From Siphlonurus alternatus (Eukaryota > Arthropoda > Insecta > Ephemeroptera > Siphlonuridae): a DNA stretch of 64,000 nucleotides. The notes under the pieces are model-generated. The model saw only the letters and a program-made list of their open reading frames with translations, did no database searches and was not told the DNA's origin. Position 1 is the first letter of the stretch, and the number at the start of each line of letters is the position of its first letter. A program made the position numbers and the translations under genes. The stretch is taken from the NCBI GenBank assembly GCA_949825025.1, contig OX463786.1, forward strand, positions 17,307,911 to 17,371,910, read 5' to 3'. Positions 51,862 to 62,200 of the stretch are shown one piece after another.

Positions 51862-51963
51862 ATGGCTACCGTCAAGCAAAGGAAGTGGATCGTTCGACAA
51901 GAAGATGCAAAATTGTGCCAACCCGACATAGTGCCGTACGTAATATATCTCCTAAAAACTTAA
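51862..51963 (+). CDS. Upstream ORF or short exon before HEXIM (33 codons)
   Basis: ATG opens MATVKQRKWIVRQEDAKLCQ then PDIVPYVIYLLKT and a TAA 40 nt before the HEXIM ATG, in a GC-richer patch that is probably HEXIM 5' UTR. A GTACGT at about 51934 could act as a donor inside it. It may be a regulatory uORF of HEXIM or the first exon of another transcript. No homologue recognised. Confidence 0.3.
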   Translation: MATVKQRKWIVRQEDAKLCQPDIVPYVIYLLKT

Positions 51964-52003
51964 ATCAGTTTCATTTAAACTTATTTTTAATATAATATTC
52001 ATT

Positions 52004-53146
52004 ATGTCTGAGTCACAAGTGCTTGTAAAGTGTAATGAAAGAATTGAAGTTGAGGGCGGCGGCCATTTTGTGAACACGATTGAGGCAAAAACTCCGCCAT
52101 CTATTGACGAATCTGGAACTATCTCGGCAGTTAAATCAAGCGCGAAGATTATGCCATCTATTTGTGATGGTACTCGATTTCGGAGAGAAGACGAGCCTGG
52201 TGGTTCAAAATTACCAAGTATTTCTCCAAGGTCTTCAGGTAAAAAACGTAAGCGTGGTTACAAGTCTCGTTTACTTGCATCTGGTGACGATTCTGAGTCT
52301 GGGGAACAAATTCCAACTGGTGGGGTTCCACTGGACAAGGAACAGGGTCGCAAAAAACGTCAACGTCGTCGCAAGAATCGCAAGTACAAACCGTACAACA
52401 AGCTGTCATGGCAGGAGCGCCGTGAACAGGAGGATCGAGAAACGAGGCGTGCCAACCGGGTGAGGGCACAGAGATTCGCCAACGGTCAACCCGTGGCTCC
52501 ATACAACACGACGCAGTTCCTGATTGACGATCACAATGACCTGAAGGAAATTGACGTCAAGTCTGCCCCGCCCCCATTGTTCCCCCGCCCCCGCAACAAC
52601 CAACGAGCGAGGGACTCCAGCTTCAGTCTGGACTCTGAAGAGGACTTCTACTACTCAACTCCGGAGGACGAGAAAGAGTTCCTGACCAAAGAGTTCTCCA
52701 GCGCTTACGAGGACCTTCACGCGGAACAGCTGACTGCTCAATCCAAGACCAAGCTCGTGCAAGACATCCTCACCATGGAGAAGAAAATCGACTCTTTGGA
52801 GAAAGAGTTGGCGGAGGTTCGGGCGAAGCGTCGTCGAAATTCCTGTGAGGAAGAGGAGGAGCCCAACACCTCCGAAGAGCGAGTGGTGCTCTTCAAGTCA
52901 GAAATCCTCAAGCTTTCAGAGGAGAACAACCGCCTGCGGGCGGAGAACGAGTGTCTTCGTCGTCGCTGCTGCGGAGAAGAGGCGGAGACTCGCCACTCGT
53001 CAAGTTCTGTCGACAGCGACAGTGACTCGACGTCGAGTTCTTCAGGCTCCTGCTCGTCGTCAAGCTGCCCGGAGAACGTCCTGCCGAGAGTCGCAAGTCC
53101 GGCACCCGAACCAAGCGTGCCGAATAACCCTGTGGAACCCGTGTAA
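52004..53146 (+). CDS. HEXIM: HEXIM homologue, 7SK-dependent P-TEFb inhibitor
   Basis: Uninterrupted 380-codon ORF. HEXIM binds 7SK RNA through a basic motif and then holds cyclin T/CDK9 inactive in the nucleus, restraining transcription elongation. Visible: an arginine/lysine-rich RNA-binding and nuclear localisation segment GRKKRQRRRKNRK (residues 115-127), then YKPYNKLSW, the invariant PYNT box inside GQPVAPYNTTQFL (167-170), an acidic/aromatic segment (SEEDFYYSTPEDEKEF, 211-226), and a heptad-rich coiled coil for dimerisation and cyclin T binding (about 247-275 and 293-320) interrupted by an acidic CEEEEEP insert. The last 50 residues are Ser-rich. Length resembles vertebrate HEXIM1 (about 360). 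The single coding exon is as in vertebrate HEXIM genes. The first ATG is used; nothing in frame upstream looks coding. Confidence 0.95.
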   Translation: MSESQVLVKCNERIEVEGGGHFVNTIEAKTPPSIDESGTISAVKSSAKIMPSICDGTRFRREDEPGGSKLPSISPRSSGKKRKRGYKSRLLASGDDSESGEQIPTGGVPLDKEQGRKKRQRRRKNRKYKPYNKLSWQERREQEDRETRRANRVRAQRFANGQPVAPYNTTQFLIDDHNDLKEIDVKSAPPPLFPRPRNNQRARDSSFSLDSEEDFYYSTPEDEKEFLTKEFSSAYEDLHAEQLTAQSKTKLVQDILTMEKKIDSLEKELAEVRAKRRRNSCEEEEEPNTSEERVVLFKSEILKLSEENNRLRAENECLRRRCCGEEAETRHSSSSVDSDSDSTSSSSGSCSSSSCPENVLPRVASPAPEPSVPNNPVEPV

Positions 53147-53570
53147 TGTATGTATGAGACGGATGATAAGACTTGGTTTCTTGTACAAATATCAGTTTAT
53201 CTTTTAGAATCTTCTTTGCTTTTTCTTCAAGTATTTTGTAGATACTTTTCATTTAAACTTAAAGTAGACCAAATTTTTACTGATTTAACATTTGTACTTT
53301 CTCAAGGTCAAATAGAGGTCACGTCATCTTCCCTTGCAGTGTGCAATCAGTTTGTATTTAATTTGTTACAGCTTGCAATATATTACTAGCATTTTTTTTT
53401 TTTTTTTTTCCATGTCTCCTTTAAGTTTTGCAGCGTTGCTTTAATTTTTCTCAAAATGCAGTTTTAAGTTTCTGTGTATCCGTGAAAAATCTGCATATAT
53501 TATTTTTTTACCCTACTGCAAATTTGAATAGAGGACCTCACTTTATTGTCATTTAATGGACTCAAACTCA

Positions 53571-53877
53571 TTTTACGAGGACAAAAATTTTGTTTGTGAA
53601 TTTGTCACAGCATTTGTCTGGTGTAGCTGAGGGAACTGTGGATTATTAAATTTATAAAGTAATGCACAGCTTTTTACGAGGACAAAAAATTTTTTTGTGA
53701 ATTTGTCACAGCATTTGTCTGGTGTAGCTGAGGGAACTGTGGATTATTAAATTTATAAAGTAATGCACAGCTTTTTACGAGGACAAAAATTTTGTTTGTG
53801 AATTTGTCACAGCATTTGTCTGGTGTAGCTGAGGGAACTGTGGATTATTAAATTTATAAATTAATGCACAGCTTTTT
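53571..53877 (+). repeat. Three 101-bp tandem copies behind HEXIM
   Basis: Units begin with TTTTACGAGGACAAAAA at 53571, 53672 and 53773 and are almost identical, including CATTTGTCTGGTGTAGCTGA. They start 425 nt after the HEXIM stop and precede AATAAA at 53956, so they probably lie in the 3' UTR. Confidence 0.9.
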
Positions 53878-53955
53878 CAGTTTGCGAACGTTTGAGATAT
53901 TTTTTTAAAAATTTTGCAATGTTCTCTATCCTTATTTGCATTAAAAAAAAGCTTT

Positions 53956-53961
53956 AATAAA
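53956..53961 (+). promoter_or_regulatory. Possible HEXIM polyadenylation signal
   Basis: AATAAA 810 nt after the HEXIM stop, shortly after the 101-bp triplication. Further AATAAA motifs follow near 54205-54235. Confidence 0.3.
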
Positions 53962-56254
53962 TCTAATAGTGCAATAACAAATAATAAGGCTGGTAAATTT
54001 GAAGCGAAATATGACAAAAGGTTTACTAAGAGTTTTGATGAATAGATTATTAATAATTTCCAGTGAAAATTGATCCCATGCAAAAGAAAGGACTTGGCCT
54101 TTGCAATGGAAAGGTTAAAATTGCATGTTTATTTTTATTCTCTGTGACTTACGTCTGGTTAACTGATGACACTAATGAGTATTAATTAATATATATCATT
54201 TAAATAAAAGACAATAATAAAATGCTTTAATAAAAGTTAACTGGACAAAATAGTCATTTTTTTCTTCTTTTCTTCGAGTATTTTCTTGTATAAAAATATG
54301 AAGCTGTTTTGTAAAAATATTTCCTGCTTTTAAAAACCAAATGTTGGTTGTAAATTAAAAAAAAAAAAAAAAAAAAAATCAACTTTTTATCGCACAAATA
54401 TTTTAAAAACTCTAGAAAAACAACGTAGAATTTTAACGCTAAATATTAAGCAGCTATAAAAAAAATCAGCTTCCAAATTAAAAATAATTATTGTTTTTAA
54501 AGACTAATTAGTTTTAATTCTAACTTTATTTTTTATTTTGGACCAATTTTTAATTATTATATAGTTTTGAAAATATCATTGAAAAATAAAAAAAATAATA
54601 ATAAATATAATAAATAATTTCTTTTTGACGAAATTAAATTAAGTTTCATTTTTGTGAATTTGTGTTCTTAATTTGTAAAAATATTATTAATTGTAATTAA
54701 TTTGCTAATTTCTATGATTTTGTTTTGTCGTATATATATAAAGAAATACATCTCGCAATAAAATTATTTGATGATAAAAGATTTCGATATGCTTTTAAAT
54801 TGATGACTAGGCACAAAATAAATTTATTTTTAATGCAAAATATTGATTGCAAATTTATTCAAAACAAAGAATTGCCTTGCTTGCCTGAGCATCTAATTTA
54901 AATGTGACTCTTATTTCCCATTATCTGGCACCATAAGATTTTAGAACTTGTCGTTGGAAATTTACAACGTTTAAAGTCAGTATTTATTTTTAAATTAAAA
55001 ATTTTCCGCTCATGCATATAGACAACTGTCAGAAAGACAATTTTTATTGCAAAAAAAAAATAAGATAATCTTTTGATTTAAAAAAAAAAAAAAAGAAGAG
55101 AAAAAATTAACACCATTTTATTAACACTTACTTTTTATATTATGTTGCAAAATCCTTCCATCTCAAACATATGAAACAGTTAAAAATTGTGCAAATATTG
55201 TCAAACTTTTGATGAAGACAGTATAATTATTTTGTTTTTAATTTATATAATTATTAGATTCATTTTTTTTAGTTTATTGAGGTCTATTTTAGCTTTTTTT
55301 ATTAACTGTCAATTTTTCATTATCGTAATTTATTTATTTAAACTAGGGTGGCAAAACTCCGCAAAACTTGGATTAAATTTACATTGCATTTTTCAATGTA
55401 TATATTATATTAATTGAATTATTTAATACTTTTTTCACGAGTTAATTATAATATATATATATATAAGTTTTAAACTAACTCGAATTATAAAGAAACGAAA
55501 TAATTCTGAGTTTTATAAGTTAATTATGGTAAAATGATGTAATATTTTTATTCCTGAAACTTGTGGGAATTGCACAATATATATAGGTCATATTCTGTAC
55601 TGAATGGAAGTTAAAAAAAAAAAATCAATTATTAATATAATTTATTCAGTTAAAAATACCACGTGAATTACATTGTTATACAACATTATTTAACTTCATT
55701 ACAATAAATCTTGTATATTTCTCCTTTCAGTAATAAATGCTAACTCACAGTTGCATAATATTTGCTAAAAACGGTAATATATTATTAATAAATTTGCATC
55801 CATTTGCAATATACTTTTGAAAGTTAAACGTAGTAGAGACGTTGAAGCATCGAGTTATAAAAATTATCAATAGATGGCGTAAGCTGCTGGAAAAATCCTC
55901 CTCTCTCTGTCTGGGAATTTCTCTGTCAGACAAAAGGAGGGGAGGGGCAGTGTTCGAGAAACTCAACAGGTGTGAGCTGTGTTGTTTTCGCGCTCCAGCT
56001 ATTTCGCGGATTATGACTTTGGTTTCGCCGGTTTTATCTTGACAGATCGTCTAAGACAACTAATAAGTTCCGGTAAGTTGAATTTGAACATAATTTTGTT
56101 TCAAATTTGCGAGAAAGACGACGATTTTGACCGGTTTGTCGTTGGAATGTCGGTTGCCCCGCGAGAAACGGAACTTTTCAGCGAGCGTTCACCCTCATTA
56201 GAGCCTCATAAAGTCGTCTTTTAAAAAAATTCTTGCTATTAAAAGTATGACGTT

Positions 56255-56627
56255 TTAAGGTAGAGATAATACTGATCAGCTGGCCCAATGTTAAAAAATT
56301 CCCATTCATAAAAATTATGAAAAAAATTTAAAATGTTCTCCTCTACATCCCCTATCAGTAGGTAAAATATCAGGTATACAAAAACGAGCTAGTTTTTTAG
56401 TTATTAATTTTTAAAGTTGACTAATTTAACATGGAAGTTCCATTTCTCCATGTTAAATTAGTCAACTTTAAAAATTAATAACTCAAAAACTAGCTCGTTT
56501 TTGTATACCTGATATTTTACCTACTGATAGGGGATGTAGAGGAGAACATTTTAAATTTTTTTCATAATTTTTATGAATAGGATTTTTTTAGCATTGGACC
56601 AGCTGATCCGTATTATCTCTACCTTAA
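56255..56627. mobile_element. TTAA-flanked near-perfect palindrome, 373 bp
   Basis: Arms of about 180 bp (TTAAGGTAGAGATAATACTG to its complement) around a 10-bp centre near 56440. The arms are nearly identical, so this copy is young or being conserved. Same size class as the other two TTAA elements. Confidence 0.85.
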
Positions 56628-57879
56628 TGTCAATATAATGATATGAATTTTGTGAAATTTCGCACAATAGGTTAAATTATTTTACCGGCAAAAAACAAAA
56701 AAAAAATGCATTATTTATGTATTAATTATTGTTATAATAAAACTTACATTGATTGTTTCGTTAAAACTTTTGTCATCATATTTTTAGTGAAAAAGGAAAC
56801 GTGATCGATTGAAACATAAATAAATAATTTATTCATGGAGATTTTTTATACTTCGCAGCATTGTGCAAGAAAATGTATAACCAATAAGCAAACATATATA
56901 ATTGTTTACAGGTAAATTTGTAATTTATAATTAATATAATTATTAATATTATCATTAATTAAATAATATTATCCGAAGCCGCGTGAAGAAAACCACGTTG
57001 AACGTTGAATACATGCAATATTCATTTATTCAATAAAAGTTATCGTGAGCATCATGCATGGATTATCGTGAGAATCCCTCAAAGAGGTACAATACTTATT
57101 GTTTATTGTAGCTTCGTCGATCGAGTCATTAAAATGCAATTTTATTTTACATCATGATTATCATATTATCAAAATAGTTGGGATGTTAACGGCCCCACAA
57201 CAAAGTGATTGGTAAATATTTGCAGACCGTTAAATTCCGACTGATGGCCTGCGGCGATGATGCGATCGTGTTGACGGCTCCAGCGGCTATTCCTACTTTT
57301 TTCCTAGGATGCAGCAGTAAAAAACGTGAGAGGTGTAGACGACCGAAACGCATTTTTAAGAATAATAATAATAATAATAAATCACTGTAATTCATCAGGC
57401 AGCATAAAATCAGCTTCTGTGTTGAATTAAAACGTAAAGGATGATTTCTCATTCCAACCCAATGATTTTGATTATAATAATTTATAATATAAAAATATGC
57501 ATAATATATATATATATATATATTATATATAAGTACCTATATACACAAATAAAATTTTAAAATTCGCTGTTATTTTTACAAAAATTGATTTATTAATATT
57601 AAATTTATTAAATTTTACATTACTCAAAAAGTATAGAAATTGAACAAAGGTGAAAAACCCTGAAATAATTCAATACAGTTTAAGGTTTATTGAAATATCG
57701 AAGATTTAGCCTAAATACAGTACATAAAACTAGACCATAAAACGTAAAGGCTTACGTCTATGACATGGACAGATGTACGTGAATATTAATTACTTACAGC
57801 TTTGTTGTTCATTGTTGACTCAGCATGCACGTCACAACACGTTTATAGGGATTACCTGCTGCTCTAGAGTAAATAGAGC

Positions 57880-58075
57880 GCCGTACACCAGGATTGTAGC
57901 AGCTGGCAGGAGATGGTCTCAACTGAACCCTGTTGTCACTCCCGGCTCTTCCTGGAACCGACCTTAGATTTTGTGGTTTCAAACCGGGGCAGTCATTGCC
58001 TAGCAATCCCAACATTCGCCTCATTCGCCTGGTTGTGACTGAGAGAACCATGGAAACCTCAGTCAGGATGGTCGG
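57880..58075 (-). repeat. GACTGAGG dispersed repeat, copy 4 (reverse)
   Basis: Reverse-oriented core at 58037-58064 (GACTGAGAGAACCATGGAAA), preceded by ATTGCCTAGCAATCCCAACA and GGTTTCAAACCGGG, a B-box-like sequence. This is the longest copy and suggests a SINE-like or other short element. Confidence 0.55.
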
Positions 58076-58203
58076 TAAAGTTAATGGGGAATGCCATCAA
58101 CCATCTCTGGAATGCAAGAGTGTGTGTTCTTTAAGCAAAAGGATATAATATTTCTTTATAATATAATTTCAAACAAAGCAGGATATATTGAGACTGTGTA
58201 ATA

Positions 58204-58501
58204 AATGCTTCAAGTGCGCTTCGCGATACTCATTTGTGTCGTTATGGTTCATCTTGCACTTGAAAATAAAGAAATGAAGCAAATTGTTTTTTAACTTTCC
58301 TCTCGTTAATAAATTAAGTAAAAAATCCAAATCTTGCATTATCCACAACTGTATTTTTCGGTTTGGACCGACACTCCATAAAGGAATTTTCCCTAATAAA
58401 CAATATATTCTTGGTGAAAGAACGAATTCATGTTTGTTTGTTTTTTTTACATAGGTTTGGATGGGACAGTGAAAACACCGAAAAATCAGCTGACTTAAAG
58501 A
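58204..58501. mobile_element. MITE, GGCTTCAAG family (reverse of the 45228 type)
   Basis: Begins ATGCTTCAAGTG and ends AAATCAGCTGACTTAAAG; its inside matches the 45228 copy in reverse orientation (for example GCACTTGAAAATAAAG). Confidence 0.65.
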
Positions 58502-59870
58502 TACATGATTAGTCCATTAGTTTGAGAAATTTCGCGACGTACGTGATTACGCCAAAATGTCTCAACTTTCGTCTAGTAAACCACTCTCACTGATAAATAA
58601 AAGCGGTTGGGCGTCGCCGGCGTTTGGACACAATGTCTACACAGCCGGAATTTTTGGCGTAGGCTGGAATATTTGTGCGGGGAGGGACGCAACTTTTGAC
58701 GACCAACAATACACATCTGCAGAGATTGATCGGTTAATTACAAAGCATGATTGTCCATTGTTATTTATTTATTTCCTCGTGTGGCTGTACATAAAACAAC
58801 ATAGAGGTACAAAGTTTTTTTCTTAATCTAAATCTTATGTCTAGAAATTAAATTAATTTAAGTTTACATAAATATACATATTACAGTAATTTAAACATGG
58901 AACAAAACAAAAATCTGTAGTAAAGATTAAAGAACCTGATAATAATGAATAATACATATGTTAATAGTGTAAATTTACTTAAAATTATTTGTGTAAACCT
59001 ATGTATGTTAATTTTAGGTAATTTTAATTAGATTTAAGTACCTGTTATGTATGATTTATGTAACAAATCTGACGTGATCTATGCTGTAAAGCCAACGATC
59101 GAAATAAAATTATTATTATTATTATAGAATAATATAGAATAATGCCTCAGTCCCTAATCTGTAGTGTTGAAAATTTTATTATTATTATTTTTTTTTTAAC
59201 AGCCGTTTTCTGGTCTTATACTTATAATGTGATACTGTTCACCCTGGTAATCATGTAAAACTGGATTTATCAAGAAGTTTGAAGGCCACTCATTCAAATT
59301 TAACATTTTTTTTACACATAAAATTCACAATAATTAAACTCTTATTAAAAAATAATGGAAAATTGCTGAACTGTCATAACTCTTTCTTTCTTGAATAATC
59401 TTCGATATTGTAGGCAAAGTAGCTAATTTTAATTAAAAAGTTGCTCTTATTTTTACGGGGTTTACAAAGTATTTGAAGATATTTTTGCGTTTTATTTATT
59501 TACAATTTCGCCACGACATTTCGTCCCTCCAAATGTTTACTCTCCAGTCCGCACGCTCGCTGCTATTTTTACATACCAGCACAGTCGAAATGCACGCCGC
59601 GTTTCCGTGTTATTGTGTGTCATTGCCGGGTCACTGAGTGTGTCAAGCGGTATATCAGTGTAGTGTCTATCTAAATGTACAGTATGCATACATCAGTACA
59701 GTGCCTATCTAAGTGCATGTAGTAATTTGCCTCAAGTGTGCAATTGTTCTGTTTATCGTAAGATATTTTTCATGTAATTTTTTTACGAGGGAAAGTTTTT
59801 AGCGGTGCATGACGTGCGTGATGAATGACCGGGGAACTTAAATTACTAATTTGAGGACAACAATAACAAT

Positions 59871-60205
59871 AATGGACAACATACATGTAAAAATTTTAAT
59901 GCAGAATAAATGAATAGAGGGTACCAAATTATGATACTCTTAATTTTTTCAGATATTTTTGAGACCCAGAACTATTTTTAAATAATTATTGAAAGTGCGG
60001 CCACGCCCCCTGGAGGCGTCAATAGGCGTCCAGTCTCTACCCTTTTTCTTAAGGATTCAGGGGTGCCAACTGAAATCACAGGAATTTCAATAATTATTTA
60101 AAAATAGTTCCGGGACTCAAAAAAATCTGAAAAAATTAGAGTAGCATAATTTGGTACCCTCTATTCATTTCCGCAATAAAATTTTTTCATGTATGTTGTC
60201 CGTTA
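59871..60205. mobile_element. MITE, GATAGAGGGTGCAAA family
   Basis: Ends AATGGACAACATACATG and CATGTATGTTGTCCGTT; arms carry GAATAGAGGGTACCAAATTA and its complement; centre CCACGCCCCCTGGAGGCGTC. Confidence 0.75.
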
Positions 60206-60697
60206 TATTTTTTTTTTGTAATGTCAGCTGATCTGAAATATTTGATTATAGTACCTAAAAATAAAGGAAAAATAACTGATTAAAAAAAAAAAAGAAAGAA
60301 AGAAAAACAGGCTATTAAAGTAATTCTTTTTTTACTGTAAAATTTGAGTATTCATTGACGGAAGAATTTTTGATGACATACTTTACGTCCAGATGCGTTT
60401 TAATAAATATATCTAAAAAACTATTATTACAGTGTGTTTGCTGTCGGTGCAATGCAAATTATAAAAAGAATTTCAGAGTAATTAACTTCTGGTATTTTCA
60501 AACAGACATAGGATAGAGGGAATAATGGGTAGAGAAGAATTTATAATATTAAAATACAGAGTACGTTATATTGACTGAACTGATAGTTATTGCATGCGAC
60601 GTGAAGTTAAAGTGCAGCCACGTTGATGCACTTTACTGACACAGCTGTGCATCACGTAGCGGTGCATGGCCGTGAATGTCATTTCATGCATCGTCTC

Positions 60698-60709
60698 CAC
60701 GTGACGTCA
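60698..60709 (+). promoter_or_regulatory. Composite CACGTG/CRE site
   Basis: CACGTGACGTCA, identical to 61558-61569, in a GC-richer patch (60590-60730). Confidence 0.4.
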
Positions 60710-61053
60710 CAGTTCAGATGAGTGCTTGTTGTTTGCTTGCTACGTAGCGGGACATTGCAAATATCAACAAGACGCATGGGTGGATTCCACAAAACTGTAG
60801 TTCTTAATTCAACCGATGATGGCGCTAGTGCTCGTTTCAAATAAACTTGGGTGAGAGCAAAATGGGGAGGAAAAAACTGCATTTTTAGTGGAACTAGAAT
60901 GGAATTATGCGTGTGGAATAAGTCGGCAAACAAAATACAGTATAACAAAGCTTATCAAAATGTAATACATGTTTACTATTTAAAATTTTAAATAAAATTA
61001 ATGGTTAATTATTATTGAGGCAATGAAGTTAGTTATATATAGATTCAACGTAT

Positions 61054-61192
61054 ACAGTCTTCGCCTCGGAAAACTTCTCTTTGCGGCCTTGTTAAACCTT
61101 GTTAAACACTATGCTTTATAAGAATAACACAGAGCATGGTGCCATGATTAACAAGGCTGCGCAAGAGGGAAATTTTCCGAGGCGACGACTGT
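61054..61192. mobile_element. Small MITE with ACAGTCTTCGCCTCGG termini
   Basis: Left arm ACAGTCTTCGCCTCGGAAAA and right arm TTTTCCGAGGCGACGACTGT pair, as do the inner GCGGCCTTGTTAA and TTAACAAGGCTGCGC. Confidence 0.65.
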
Positions 61193-61506
61193 ACATTTTA
61201 AGTTCTTTGGATACGATTGACACATTCAATAAATTAATTAATTGTATCACATACTCGAAAGTCGTAAGTCATAGCATTCGGATGTCTTTTAATTAAGCAA
61301 TTTAAGCGACATACCAGAAAAAAACTCGCTGTCACCAGACAATAATAAACTTAATTGTTATATCAAGCGAAGTTATACAGTATGCAGATATCACTTATGG
61401 TGCATGGTTATGGACCTGATCATACAGTATAATATATTCTAAATGTAACGTAACACCGTATTAAGTCTCATTTGAATGCAGCTGCCTCCTCCTGGGTAAT
61501 GATTGA

Positions 61507-61569
61507 CACGTGACAATTGACCCCACGTGACACTTCTCAACGTCACGTGACTTCAATCACGTGACGTCA
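61507..61569 (+). promoter_or_regulatory. Cluster of four CACGTG boxes ending in a CRE
   Basis: CACGTG at 61507, 61524, 61544 and 61558, each followed by AC on the plus strand, with the last overlapping TGACGTCA (61562-61569). Four identical hexamers in 57 bp of AT-rich DNA is far above chance. The same composite CACGTGACGTCA also occurs at 60698-60709. This looks like a bHLH-Zip/CREB-family enhancer or promoter module; the target gene is not visible in the window. Confidence 0.55.
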
Positions 61570-61786
61570 TAACACCCGAGTCTCTCATTGTTAAATATTA
61601 GAATAGTTATAGATATAATTTAATCTAAAAATAGACAATTTATCTTAAAATCAGATGTATCGCTGCGTGGATATTGTTCAATGTAATACTTAATCGACTA
61701 ATTTTTATTATAAAATAATTCCATATTTATCTGACATCATAGAATTATTATAGAAGCAGCCCACATGATTATAGAAAACCTATATC

Positions 61787-61992
61787 GTCCGGAATAATGA
61801 GCTATCTGCTTACTAAGAGCTTGTTGCAATAATGAGCTATCTGCTATTTGAGGTGAGCGGAGTTCTGAGCTGTAAATTTAGGTATATTATATAGCATAAA
61901 GCTCATTAATTTTTGCGCTCACCTGAAATAGCATGCAGACAGCTCATTATTTAAACGAGATCGTGGTTGGCAGATAGCTCATTATTCCGGAC
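61787..61992. mobile_element. Inverted-repeat element, GAGCTATCTGC family
   Basis: GTCCGGAATAATGAGCTATC and its exact complement at the right border. Same nested CAGGTGAGC-type arms as the 12959 copy. Four copies of AATGAGCTATCTGC in two orientations within 206 bp. Confidence 0.75.
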
Positions 61993-62113
61993 AAGATAGG
62001 ACAATATGTATTAATGAATTTTATATAAATTTTTATAATAATTATAGTTTAATATTAATTTTTAAGGAAAATGTCTTTTTGTCTCTATGTTGTATTATGT
62101 ACAGCCACAAGAG

Positions 62114-62115
62114 AA

Positions 62116-62198
<83 letters not shown>

Positions 62199-62200
62199 AT
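62114..62200. repeat. (AAAT)n microsatellite
   Basis: About 21 units in the strand orientation opposite to the other ATTT arrays. Confidence 0.95.

Larger units (their letters stand above)
49727..52003. other. ZO-1 to HEXIM intergenic region
   Basis: First part is presumably the ZO-1 3' UTR (TTCTAGA-rich near 49720-49850). The middle is AT-rich. 51780-51960 is GC-richer and probably the HEXIM promoter and 5' UTR. Confidence 0.5.

Noticed and set aside
52158..53252. Overlapping ORFs on both strands across HEXIM
   Set aside because: HEXIM motifs (basic region, PYNT, coiled coil) appear only in the 52004 frame.
60679..60948. 89-codon minus-strand ORF
   Set aside because: No known motif, no splice logic, and it runs opposite to the GC-rich patch that looks like plus-strand promoter sequence.
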